A stretch of 7,942 bases of DNA from an uncultured Gemmatimonadota bacterium. Lineage in GTDB: Bacteria > Gemmatimonadota > Gemmatimonadetes > Gemmatimonadales > Gemmatimonadaceae. A program made the translations under genes and the position numbers. The notes under the pieces were generated by a model. That model searched no databases. It saw only the letters and a program-made list of their open reading frames with translations, and was not told the origin of the DNA. The first letter of the stretch is position 1. Each line of letters opens with the position of its first letter. Shown in pieces: positions 1-6,557 of this stretch. The stretch is taken from NCBI GenBank assembly GCA_946479995.1, contig CAMLIU010000057.1, positions 1 through 7,942 of the forward strand. Direction: 5' to 3'.

Positions 1-287
1 AAGAAGTTGCCGAGCGCCGTCTCCACGTTCCGCAGCTTGAGGTTGTGGGTGATGAACCGCCCGCCCTTCACGGCGAACAGGAAGTCGCGCTTCGGCACCT
101 CCTCCACCCATCGCTCGAACACGGCGGGCGACTTGAGGCTGTAGAAGGTGCCGTTCAGCTCGATGCTGTTGAACTTTCGGCTCGCGTACTCCAGCCACCG
201 GCGCGCCGGCAGGCCGTCGGGATAGAACCGGCCGCGCCACGGCTTGTAGTCGTAGCCACTGATGCCAACCCAGGCACGGCCAGGCAT
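1..287 (-). CDS. DUF72 (YecE-like) family protein, partial, C-terminus off the left edge
   Basis: The minus strand encodes 95 complete residues from an ATG at 285-287 and runs off the window. It opens with MPGRAWVGISGYDYKPWRG and continues FYPDGLPARRW, FNSIELNGTFYS, FLFAVKGGRFITH and NLKLRNVETALGNF. These blocks match the start of DUF72 proteins: the first beta strand with G-x-SGY-x-Y-x-x-W, the FNS(I/V)E-x-N-x-(S/T)FY block, and the FAVK-G-x-(R/K)-(F/Y)-IT block. DUF72 folds as a TIM barrel of about 240-300 residues, so about one third is visible. No biochemical function is established for the family, and I assign none. The start lies 5 bp after the upstream peptidase stop, on the same strand. 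The only purine-rich stretch directly abuts the ATG, so it is probably translated by coupling to the peptidase. The family call is by recognition of conserved blocks and is firm; the job of the protein is unknown. Confidence 0.9.
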   Translation of the reverse strand, partial: MPGRAWVGISGYDYKPWRGRFYPDGLPARRWLEYASRKFNSIELNGTFYSLKSPAVFERWVEEVPKRDFLFAVKGGRFITHNLKLRNVETALGNF

Positions 288-292
288 CCTGC

Positions 293-1912
293 TCAGCGCC
301 CGCGCGACTGGCTTTCCCTGTAGCTGCGCGGCGGGTTGCCGCAGCGCGGGGCCGGAATCTCCTTGCCGGTCTCCTCGGCGATCGCCAGCACACGCCGCTC
401 GCGCCCCAGCTTCGACGGATCCTCCGACGCCTCGTAGGCGAGCATCGCGATCAGCGTCGCGTTCCGCCTGATGACGTCGAAGCTGATCTTGTCATAGGTG
501 TCGCGGTTGGTATGCCAGGTGTAGTCGTTGTAGTCCCAGTCCGCGGAGTTGAGGAAGAAGCCCGGCGCATCGCGGCAGGCGAAGGCGTCGCTGTCCGTGC
601 TCTCGTTGTGGGCGTAACCCGGAAACTCGAGCGTCACCCCTCGCCACACGTCCTCGGGCATCCGTGACATCCACTTCGCGAAGTGCTCGGGCGCATCCAG
701 GAAGCCGGCCGTGACCACGCGGTCGATGTTGCCGGTACCATTGTCCTGGTTGAGCAGCACCTGCAGCCCCTTCAGCACCTCGGGGTGATCGGCCGCATAC
801 GCCGCCGACCCGATGTCACCTTCCTCCTCGCCGCTCCAGTGACCGGCGAGGATGGTCCGCTTCGGCTGCGGATACGCCGCACGCAGGATGCGCATGGCCT
901 CGAGCATGATGATGGTGCCGGTGCCGTTGTCCGTCGCTCCGCTCGCGCCGTCCCACGAATCGAGGTGCGCCGACAGCATCACGTACTCGTCGGGCTTCTC
1001 ACTCCCGCGCACCTCGGCGATGGTGTTGTAGACGGGTGATTCCTGCGGCGCGAGCCGCGACTCAGCGACCGCGTGCACGACGGGGTGCTGGTTGTTCCGT
1101 GCCAGCCGGGCGAGGAGCGAGTAGTCCTCGCAGCTCACGTCGAAGCTGGGAGCGCGCGTGGTGCGCGCCGAGAAGATCTTGTCCACGCCCCAGCCGCGCG
1201 ACCAGGTGTTCGTGAGCACCCCGGCGACCCCCGCCGCGTCGAGCTGGGAAGCGAGCGCCCGCGCGTTCACGCGCATCGCGGTGAGGCGCTGCCGCCACTC
1301 GCGCATCGCGGTGTCGCGCTCGGCCTGCATGGAGGCGAACGTCGCGGCGGTCGCCCACTGCTGCCAGCTCGCATCGGGGCGGCAGGTGGGCTGGGGAAAG
1401 GACATGAGGACGAACTTGCCGCGAACCGAACCGAGCCAGCGCGCGAAGCCGGCGCTGTCGAGCGCGGCACCGTACACGGGGAGGTTCACCACCTCGGCGG
1501 TGACTCCCCCGGCGGGCGTTGCGGGGCTCCAGGCGAGCTGAGTCGCCTCGAGCGTCCGCATCCGTGGCTGGGTGAGCTCCACACGGCTCTGCCCACGCGC
1601 CCAGTCGCGCCAGGTTCCGTACTTCTCGTTCCGCGCGGTGATCCCCCACGATCCGTAGGTCTTCACGAGCCAGTCGTTGGCAGCGCGATTCGCTGGCGAC
1701 CCGGTGAGTCGTGGCCCGATGGAATCCATCAGCACCTGCGCGAGACGGGCGGCCTGCGAGTTCTGCATCCCTTCCTGGTACATGCGCCGGATGACGGGAT
1801 CGGTCGTGGGCGCGCCCAGCGTGGGGATCTCCTGCGCGCGCAAGGCAGGCGCGAGGAGGACAGTGGCGGCGAGCGCGGCGATGCGCATACCGGAAAGTGG
1901 GTGACGGATCAT
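293..1912 (-). CDS. Secreted M28-family zinc metallopeptidase (aminopeptidase/carboxypeptidase Q-like) with PA insert
   Basis: This 539-residue protein starts at ATG 1912 and probably hydrolyses peptides outside the cytoplasm with two metal ions. Residues 1-26 form a signal peptide, with a hydrophobic core after MR at 9-10 and likely cleavage at ALRA/Q. Residues about 150-290 should be a protease-associated insert. The M28 catalytic core follows: AHLD (H316, D318), GATDNG (bridging D328), HWSGEEEGDIGS (catalytic and metal Glu E362 and E363), D390 in NQDNGTG, and H467 in YTWHTNRDT. Thus all five expected metal ligands and the general base can be placed. Two family blocks are unusual: the usual TDHxxF is TDSDAF at 439-444, and the usual HHT is WHT. 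An alternative ATG at 1888 begins directly at the signal peptide; neither start has a clear ribosome binding site. The frame is open up to 2182, but that stretch is antisense to the sigma gene and is not used. It is the first gene of an operon with the DUF72 gene. Substrate specificity cannot be read from the sequence. Confidence 0.92.
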   Translation of the reverse strand: MIRHPLSGMRIAALAATVLLAPALRAQEIPTLGAPTTDPVIRRMYQEGMQNSQAARLAQVLMDSIGPRLTGSPANRAANDWLVKTYGSWGITARNEKYGTWRDWARGQSRVELTQPRMRTLEATQLAWSPATPAGGVTAEVVNLPVYGAALDSAGFARWLGSVRGKFVLMSFPQPTCRPDASWQQWATAATFASMQAERDTAMREWRQRLTAMRVNARALASQLDAAGVAGVLTNTWSRGWGVDKIFSARTTRAPSFDVSCEDYSLLARLARNNQHPVVHAVAESRLAPQESPVYNTIAEVRGSEKPDEYVMLSAHLDSWDGASGATDNGTGTIIMLEAMRILRAAYPQPKRTILAGHWSGEEEGDIGSAAYAADHPEVLKGLQVLLNQDNGTGNIDRVVTAGFLDAPEHFAKWMSRMPEDVWRGVTLEFPGYAHNESTDSDAFACRDAPGFFLNSADWDYNDYTWHTNRDTYDKISFDVIRRNATLIAMLAYEASEDPSKLGRERRVLAIAEETGKEIPAPRCGNPPRSYRESQSRGR

Positions 1913-1916
1913 CGTA
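1892..1916 (+). promoter_or_regulatory. Candidate ECF-type promoter upstream of the sigma gene
   Basis: GGAAA (1892-1896), 16 nt, then CGTA (1913-1916) resembles the common ECF promoter layout GGAAC-N16/17-CGTC, with four of five and three of four bases matching. It points toward the sigma gene and overlaps the peptidase start codon. If real it would allow autoregulation. Such short matches occur often by chance, so this is only a candidate. Confidence 0.22.
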
Positions 1917-1936
1917 ACCGGATGGTGATGGTGCGA

Positions 1937-1955
1937 GCGGCCCGTGGCGGGCCGC
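1937..1955. promoter_or_regulatory. Perfect 7-bp inverted repeat between the divergent peptidase and sigma genes
   Basis: The arms GCGGCCC (1937-1943) and GGGCCGC (1949-1955) are perfect reverse complements around a 5-nt spacer, GTGGC. The right arm directly abuts the sigma factor's Shine-Dalgarno sequence GAGGAG (1956-1961). As RNA it would form a GC-only stem next to the ribosome binding site; as DNA it could be an operator serving both divergent genes. Which one, if either, is inference. Confidence 0.5.
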
Positions 1956-1961
1956 GAGGAG
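1956..1961 (+). promoter_or_regulatory. Ribosome binding site supporting a TTG start for the sigma factor
   Basis: GAGGAG lies 10 nt before the TTG at 1972-1974. It is the best Shine-Dalgarno match in this intergenic region and decides the start. A competing GTG start at 1999 has a weaker GGAG about 7 nt upstream and would remove nine residues, none of them in a conserved domain. Confidence 0.55.
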
Positions 1962-1971
1962 CCACCGTAAG

Positions 1972-2574
1972 TTGCACCGTTCAACGCGGAGCCGCACAGT
2001 GCAACGCGAGTCGCCGGCCCACTCCGTTCCTGCAGCACCCACGCCGGAGCTGTTCGCGGCGCTCTACGACGAGCTGCATCGGCTCGCCGAGTCGCACCTG
2101 CGCCGCAGCGGCAATGGCCTCGGCCTGAGCACCACGACGCTGCTTCATGAGGCGTACCTGGACCTCGCGTCGCGCCCCGCACTCGGATTCCCCGATCGCA
2201 GCCGCTTTCTCGGCTATGCCGCCCGTGCCATGCGGGGCATCGTGATCGACTACGCCCGGCGTTCGCGCGCCCTCAAGCGTGGGGGCGGGGCGTTCGAGAT
2301 CACCCTCACCAGCGCCGCCGCGGCCGAATTCCCGACGGATGCCTCGGAGCTCAGCCGCCTCTCGGATGCGCTCGATGAGCTCGGGGAACTGGAGCCCTCG
2401 CTCGCCGAGCTGGTGGACCTGCACTTCTTCTGCGGCTACACCCTGGTCGAGCTCGCGACGCTGCGCGGGGTGTCGGAGCGAACCGTGCAGCGCGACTTCC
2501 GCAAGGCGCGGCTGCTGCTGCAGCACGCCCTGCTCGGCACGCCGCACTCGCCCGCGAAGCAGCAGCCCGACTGA
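1972..2574 (+). CDS. ECF RNA polymerase sigma factor (Sigma70_ECF / TIGR02999-like)
   Basis: This 200-residue protein should direct RNA polymerase to a specific promoter set. Sigma region 2 spans about residues 26-100: ELFAALYDELHRLAE, then LSTTTLLHEAYLDLA, then RFLGYAARAMRGIVIDYARR, the last matching the -10 recognition helix. Region 4 spans about 130-186 and contains the helix-turn-helix YTLVELATLRGVSERTVQRDFRKAR. The LLHEAYL block and the absence of region 3 are typical of the Sigma70_ECF/TIGR02999 group, common in Acidobacteriota, Planctomycetota and Gemmatimonadota. Region 2.2 lacks the usual acidic DAED-type motif; S53-T54-T55-T56 occupies that position. No anti-sigma gene adjoins. Instead a Ser/Thr kinase gene is convergent with 9 bp between the stop codons, so phosphorylation is a plausible means of control. 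The start is TTG with a GAGGAG ribosome binding site. The regulon is unknown. Confidence 0.93.
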   Translation: MHRSTRSRTVQRESPAHSVPAAPTPELFAALYDELHRLAESHLRRSGNGLGLSTTTLLHEAYLDLASRPALGFPDRSRFLGYAARAMRGIVIDYARRSRALKRGGGAFEITLTSAAAAEFPTDASELSRLSDALDELGELEPSLAELVDLHFFCGYTLVELATLRGVSERTVQRDFRKARLLLQHALLGTPHSPAKQQPD

Positions 2575-2583
2575 GCCGGCGTC

Positions 2584-5034
2584 TCACCGTGGCTGCGCCG
2601 CGGCGTAGCGTGCCGCATCGAGTGGCCGCCCTTCGGCACGATAGAGATCGACGAGGCTCTGGATCGCGAGACGATGGCTCGCCCGGGACAGTGTGCGCGC
2701 TTTCGGGCCGGCGGCGGCGAGCAGCAGGGGCTCGGCCTCGGTGACGCGCCCCTCGTCGAGCAGCACGCGCCCGAGGAAGAGCCGCGCGCGGTTGGCCACC
2801 GGGTTCGGATCGGGTCGCTTCGCCACATCGGAGGCGAGTACGGCACGCAGGAGCTGCTCGGCTTCCGTGGTGTGACCGCGCATGGTGCTGCAGAGCGCCA
2901 CGAAGCTCAGCGCATTGACGTAGTCGATGCTCGCGCGGCCGTTGTACTTCAGAGACAACGCGGCCGTCTCCCGCCAGACGGTGTCGGCTTCCGGCCAGCG
3001 TTCGCGCTCGACGAGCAGATAGCCGAGGTCGCGCAGGGTACGGGGGAGCTGCGGGTGCCCCTCCGGATACGAGGTGCGCAGGATCGCCACGGCCTGGCGC
3101 AGCAGGGTATCGGCGCTGGCCATGTCGCCCACGTCCAGCTCGAGGCTGCCAAGCGTCGAGAGATCAGCTGCCACGCGATGGTGCGCATTGCCGTAGAGAG
3201 CCCGATCGATCTTCAGCACCTCGCGCTGCAGCGTGTCCGCTCGCTCCGTCTGGCGGGTGAACTGCATGATGGTCGCCATGGTGCCGAGCTGCTCGGCGCG
3301 CTCGGGAGTGAACAATGGCGGCTGGGCGCGCACCAGCTTCAGCCAGTCGTCGAACAGCGGCCGTGCCTCCTTGTAGCGGCCGGCCATGTGCATCTCGCTC
3401 GCGAGCTGGTAGAGCGCGTCGGTGGTGAGCGGGTCCGTATCACCAAACAGATGGCGGCGGATCGTCAGCGCGCGCTGCAGCAACGCGATCGCATCCGCGG
3501 TGTGGCTCCCGTCTTCACTGGCCAGCGAGGCGACGTGCATCAGGCTGGTGGCCACGTCGGCGTGGTTCTCCCCCAGCTCGCGGCGGCGGATATCGAGCGC
3601 CTCCAAGAGGACCGGTCGCGCGCCCGCGAAGTCCCCCATCTGTAGCCGGATGCGCCCGATGAGGTCGAGCATCTGCGCCTCGGTCGCCGGTTGCGCGGAG
3701 AGCTCGTGCGCCCGCCGCACCCCGCGGGCGAGCACCTCGCGCGCGCTCACCGAATCGCCGGCGCTCGCGCCGCTCCCGCCGTTGTCGAACATGCCGAGGG
3801 CGAAGTCGGTCACCTGCTCCGCCTTGTGCGCGCTGGCGCGCGCGTCCTCCAGGGCCCTACGCACGCGCGCGCGGTCGTTGAGGACCATCGCGAGCCACGC
3901 CGCGGCCACGCTCACGCCGACGATCGCCAGTGCCGCGGCGGTACGATGCCGGCGCACGAGCTTGCGCGCCCGGTACGCGATGGAATCCGGCCCGGCGCTC
4001 ACCGGCTCGTGGCGCAGCCAGCGCTGCAGGTCGTCGGCGAAGGCGGCCACGGTCTGGTAGCGCTCGGGCGGGCTCTGCTTGAGCGCCCGCCGCAGCACGA
4101 GGTCGAGGTCGCCCAGCCCCACCGGCTTCGGCGTCGCGTCGCCGAGCAGCGCCTCCAGCGCCTGCGCCGGCGAGCGGCAGCCCTCCGCCGTGGGATGGCG
4201 TCCGGCGAGCAGCACGTAAAGCATGACCCCGAGCGCGTAGACGTCGGTTGCCGTGGTGATGGCATCGCCGCGCACCTGCTCCGGGGCGGCGAACTCGGGG
4301 GTGAGGGCACGCGCGTCTTCCATCGTCGTGGTGCGTGGCACACCGGCATCCGCGTCGAGCAGCTTGGCAATGCCGAAGTCGAGCAGCTTCACCGCGCCAT
4401 CGCGTCGGACGAGGATGTTCGACGGCTTGAGGTCGCGGTGGACAATGAGGCTGGCGTGTGCATGCCCCACCGCCTCGAGCACGCGGAGGAAGAGCCGCAC
4501 GCACGCGACCGGGCCGAGGCCGTGCGCACGGACATAGTCATCGATGCGCTGGCCATCCACGTACTCGAGCACCAGGTACGGCTGTCCGGTGACGCTCACG
4601 CCGGCATCGAGCAGCCGCGCGATACCCGGGTGCTCGAGGCGGGCGAGCAGCGATCCCTCGCGGCGGAAACGCTCCTGCCCCGCCCCGGTGAGCAGCGCGA
4701 GGTTGAGGAGCTTCACCGCGGCGCGTCCCTCGAAGCGGCCATCGGTGCGCCGCGCGAGCCACACCGAGCCCATGCCGCCGTGGCCGAGGGGCCGCTCGAG
4801 GGTGTACGCGCCAACCACCATCCCGGCGAGGGACATCTCCACCGGCACGGAGAGGAATCCGCGCCGCTCCGCCGCGTCGTCGTCAGCGAGGAGCGACGAC
4901 AGCTCCGCGGCGATGTCCGGTGCAGTGGTGCCCAGCGCATCGAGCCAGCTCGCGCGCTGCGTGGGCGACAGGTCGAGTGCCCGATCGAGCAGCGGCTCGA
5001 GCAGGCGCCAGCGGTCGCGGTCCGGCACGGCCAT
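2584..5034 (-). CDS. Transmembrane serine/threonine protein kinase with C-terminal TPR repeats (PknB-like)
   Basis: This 816-residue kinase has all the catalytic marks. They are a Gly-rich loop LGHGGMGSVW at 83-92, AVK with Lys108, Glu126 in the C helix, HRDLKPSN with Asp201 and Asn206, DFG at 219-221, and TPEFAAPEQ with APE at 250-252. It should therefore be active. Residues 1-70 are an acidic helical lead common in this kinase type. A basic stretch RKLVRRHR precedes one membrane segment at about 365-385, so the kinase domain should be cytoplasmic and the tail periplasmic. Residues about 400-816 hold roughly eight TPR-like repeats of about 42 residues, of kinesin-light-chain type (for example ARPVLLEALDIRRRELGENH, ADTLLRQAVAILRTSYPEGH), probably a protein-binding sensor. 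The ATG at 5034 has GGAG 8 nt upstream. It converges on the ECF sigma gene, its most likely partner. Whether it shares a transcript with the upstream peroxidase gene, 83 bp away, is open. Confidence 0.95.
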   Translation of the reverse strand: MAVPDRDRWRLLEPLLDRALDLSPTQRASWLDALGTTAPDIAAELSSLLADDDAAERRGFLSVPVEMSLAGMVVGAYTLERPLGHGGMGSVWLARRTDGRFEGRAAVKLLNLALLTGAGQERFRREGSLLARLEHPGIARLLDAGVSVTGQPYLVLEYVDGQRIDDYVRAHGLGPVACVRLFLRVLEAVGHAHASLIVHRDLKPSNILVRRDGAVKLLDFGIAKLLDADAGVPRTTTMEDARALTPEFAAPEQVRGDAITTATDVYALGVMLYVLLAGRHPTAEGCRSPAQALEALLGDATPKPVGLGDLDLVLRRALKQSPPERYQTVAAFADDLQRWLRHEPVSAGPDSIAYRARKLVRRHRTAAALAIVGVSVAAAWLAMVLNDRARVRRALEDARASAHKAEQVTDFALGMFDNGGSGASAGDSVSAREVLARGVRRAHELSAQPATEAQMLDLIGRIRLQMGDFAGARPVLLEALDIRRRELGENHADVATSLMHVASLASEDGSHTADAIALLQRALTIRRHLFGDTDPLTTDALYQLASEMHMAGRYKEARPLFDDWLKLVRAQPPLFTPERAEQLGTMATIMQFTRQTERADTLQREVLKIDRALYGNAHHRVAADLSTLGSLELDVGDMASADTLLRQAVAILRTSYPEGHPQLPRTLRDLGYLLVERERWPEADTVWRETAALSLKYNGRASIDYVNALSFVALCSTMRGHTTEAEQLLRAVLASDVAKRPDPNPVANRARLFLGRVLLDEGRVTEAEPLLLAAAGPKARTLSRASHRLAIQSLVDLYRAEGRPLDAARYAAAQPR

Positions 5035-5061
5035 GCGACGTTCTCCGCCAGGGGCCCATTC

Positions 5062-5089
5062 AGCTTACGCGCGCCGGCGCGGCGCGCAA
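5062..5089 (-). promoter_or_regulatory. Candidate promoter for the kinase gene
   Basis: On the minus strand TTGCGC (5089-5084), 16 nt, then TAAGCT (5067-5062) would place transcription start about 20 nt before the kinase ATG. A 7-bp inverted repeat fills the spacer. The match to the housekeeping consensus is weak, but a similar pair, TTGCGG-N17-TAAGGT, precedes the adaptor gene at the other end of the window. Confidence 0.25.
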
Positions 5090-5102
5090 TGGCAGGCGCG
5101 CC
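5069..5102. repeat. Three alternating copies of a 7-mer forming two competing GC hairpins
   Basis: GCGCGCC at 5069-5075, its reverse complement GGCGCGC at 5081-5087, and GCGCGCC again at 5096-5102 lie between the peroxidase stop and the kinase start. The middle copy can pair with either neighbour (5-nt or 8-nt loop) but not both. There is no T run after either hairpin on the minus strand, so it is not a canonical terminator. High local GC makes a chance origin possible. Confidence 0.4.
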
Positions 5103-5117
5103 GCGCGGCCGCGTCCG

Positions 5118-6509
5118 TCACTTCCGCGACGGCAGCACCGGGAGCCCGCTCGGCACCCGCTGCGGGATCATGCGGGTGAGGTCGCGCGCCGCCGGGTCGG
5201 TGAGGGCGCTCATGTACGCCATGAGCTTGTCCACCACGTCCGGCGTGAGCACCACACCCTCGAGGAGGGGATCGCGCTGCTCGATGATACCCCTGGCGGT
5301 CTGCTGCAGAGTCCCCTGGAGCAACGGCTCCAGCGTCGACGTGCTGAAGTCGGAGAGCTTCGTGTCCGAATCGCTGTAGTGGTCGATGAACGCGCGCAGG
5401 CTGGTGAACGCTCCGTCGTGACCGTACGGCCCGGTGAGCTCCACGTTGCGCAGCGGGGTGGTGCGGAAGCGATAGCGGTCGGCGGGGTTCCCCGTCACGC
5501 GCATGCGCCCGAAGTCATCGTGCGGTGACGCGGCGTCTCCCTCGCCCGGCCCGATCTGCGCGACCGCGACATCGTGGAACTCCTGGTCGCTGAGCAGGGC
5601 GCCGGAGTGACAGGTGGAGCACTTGAGGGCGAGGAAGGTGCTCGCGCCTTCCATCTGGGCCGCGGTGAGCGCGTGATCGTTGCCGCGGAGGAAGCGATCC
5701 CAGGGTGTGTCCGCGGAGTAGCCGGCCGACACCAAGAAGCCGCCGATGGCGTTCGACGCGTCGGCGAATGTCAGCTCGTCGAATGCGCGATCGGGATAGG
5801 CCTGACGGAAGAGGCGGCGATACTCGGGAATCTCGCCGAGGCGCTTCATGAGACCGCGCCAGATGGCGGGGTTGTCGTCGTCGGGAATGTCGGCCAGCTC
5901 GTTTCCGCTCAGCCCCCGCATCTCGGCACGGCTGGTGACGGGAAACATGCCGATGGCGGAGATGGCGCCGTACTCGAACGAGCGCTGCATCTCCGGCGTG
6001 ACCTGGTTCCCCGCCGGCGTGTTGACGTGGCCCGGCCCGGTGAGCTCGACGCGCCCATCCCAGAACAGGCGACGCATCGTGGCCAGGTTGAAGAAGGGAG
6101 GCGCATTGCGCGCGATGAACGTTCCCTGCGGATGCGTGCGCGCGGGCCCGAAGCCTTCCCCGCCCTCGCCGATGGAAAGTGACTTCGCGTCACCGAGGGC
6201 GAAGGCGGGCAGGTGGCAGGTGGTGCATGCCACGTTGCGGTTTCCGCCGAGGATCGGGTCGAAGGCGAGCGCCTGGCCGAGCCTGACGAGCTCGGGACGG
6301 ACGAAGGGTCTGGGAGGGACCGGGGCGAAGCCGCGCGAAAGCGCGAGCTCGCGCAGCTGCGCGGCCGTGACGGGCGGAGTGGCCTGCTGATCGCGCGCCG
6401 CGCTGGCTACCGGTGCGAGTGGTGACGGCGCATCGGGATGGTCAGTGCAAGCGGTGACGGCCAGCGCGCACATGACGAGCGTGCACGCCAGGGTGGACTT
6501 CCGATCCAT
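5118..6509 (-). CDS. Di-haem cytochrome c peroxidase / MauG-family lipoprotein
   Basis: This 463-residue protein should carry two covalent c-type haems in the periplasm and use peroxide or oxidise a protein or small substrate. The first haem site is CTTCH (C95, C98, H99) and the second CSTCH (C297, C300, H301). Other family blocks are LGxALAFDPILGGNRNVACTTCH-like spacing, RNAPPFFN at 134-141, FWDGR at 149-153, AEM at 195-197 and LRNVELTGPYGHDGAF at 353-368. A lipobox VTAC at 18-21 follows a hydrophobic segment, so it is probably a lipoprotein. The second axial histidine of the first haem, usually in a SIGH block about 16 residues after the haem motif, aligns by eye with Glu115 in SIGEGGEG, which favours a MauG-like or always-open haem. 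The ATG at 6509 has AGGAG 8 nt upstream. The gene is monocistronic or leads into the kinase gene. The physiological electron donor and substrate are unknown. Confidence 0.93.
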   Translation of the reverse strand: MDRKSTLACTLVMCALAVTACTDHPDAPSPLAPVASAARDQQATPPVTAAQLRELALSRGFAPVPPRPFVRPELVRLGQALAFDPILGGNRNVACTTCHLPAFALGDAKSLSIGEGGEGFGPARTHPQGTFIARNAPPFFNLATMRRLFWDGRVELTGPGHVNTPAGNQVTPEMQRSFEYGAISAIGMFPVTSRAEMRGLSGNELADIPDDDNPAIWRGLMKRLGEIPEYRRLFRQAYPDRAFDELTFADASNAIGGFLVSAGYSADTPWDRFLRGNDHALTAAQMEGASTFLALKCSTCHSGALLSDQEFHDVAVAQIGPGEGDAASPHDDFGRMRVTGNPADRYRFRTTPLRNVELTGPYGHDGAFTSLRAFIDHYSDSDTKLSDFSTSTLEPLLQGTLQQTARGIIEQRDPLLEGVVLTPDVVDKLMAYMSALTDPAARDLTRMIPQRVPSGLPVLPSRK

Positions 6510-6531
6510 GACGGTCTCTCCTGCCCGAGGG

Positions 6532-6557
6532 CACTGCTCGCGGGGATACGAGCAGTG
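6532..6557. promoter_or_regulatory. Perfect 9-bp inverted repeat in the peroxidase leader
   Basis: CACTGCTCG (6532-6540) and CGAGCAGTG (6549-6557) are perfect reverse complements with an 8-nt spacer, ending 22 nt before the peroxidase ATG. The dyad size and spacing resemble an operator for a dimeric repressor; it could equally be a leader RNA hairpin. It is mixed-sequence rather than pure GC, which makes chance less likely than for the other small palindromes here. Confidence 0.5.

Noticed and set aside
1062..2128. Open frames of 326 (minus) and 351 (plus) codons overlapping the peptidase gene
   Set aside because: Both are low-complexity Arg/Gly/Ala/His-rich shadows of the peptidase, which has a signal peptide and all metal-ligand motifs in its own frame.
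1913..2182. N-terminal extension of the peptidase by 90 residues
   Set aside because: It would run antisense through the sigma gene and put the signal peptide in the middle of the protein. The four-histidine run it encodes just before 1912 is an accident of the CAC/CAT repeat in the intergenic region.
5069..5112. Methylation or restriction hot spot from stacked GC palindromes (GGCGCGCC, CCGCGCGG, GCGGCCGC)
   Set aside because: Short CpG palindromes are common throughout this GC-rich sequence, and no restriction or methylase gene is nearby.
3691..5379. A 562-codon open frame on the plus strand, antisense to the kinase and the end of the peroxidase
   Set aside because: Its product is Arg/His/Ala/Glu-rich with no recognisable domain, and it mirrors two well-supported genes. 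Long antisense open frames are expected at this GC content.
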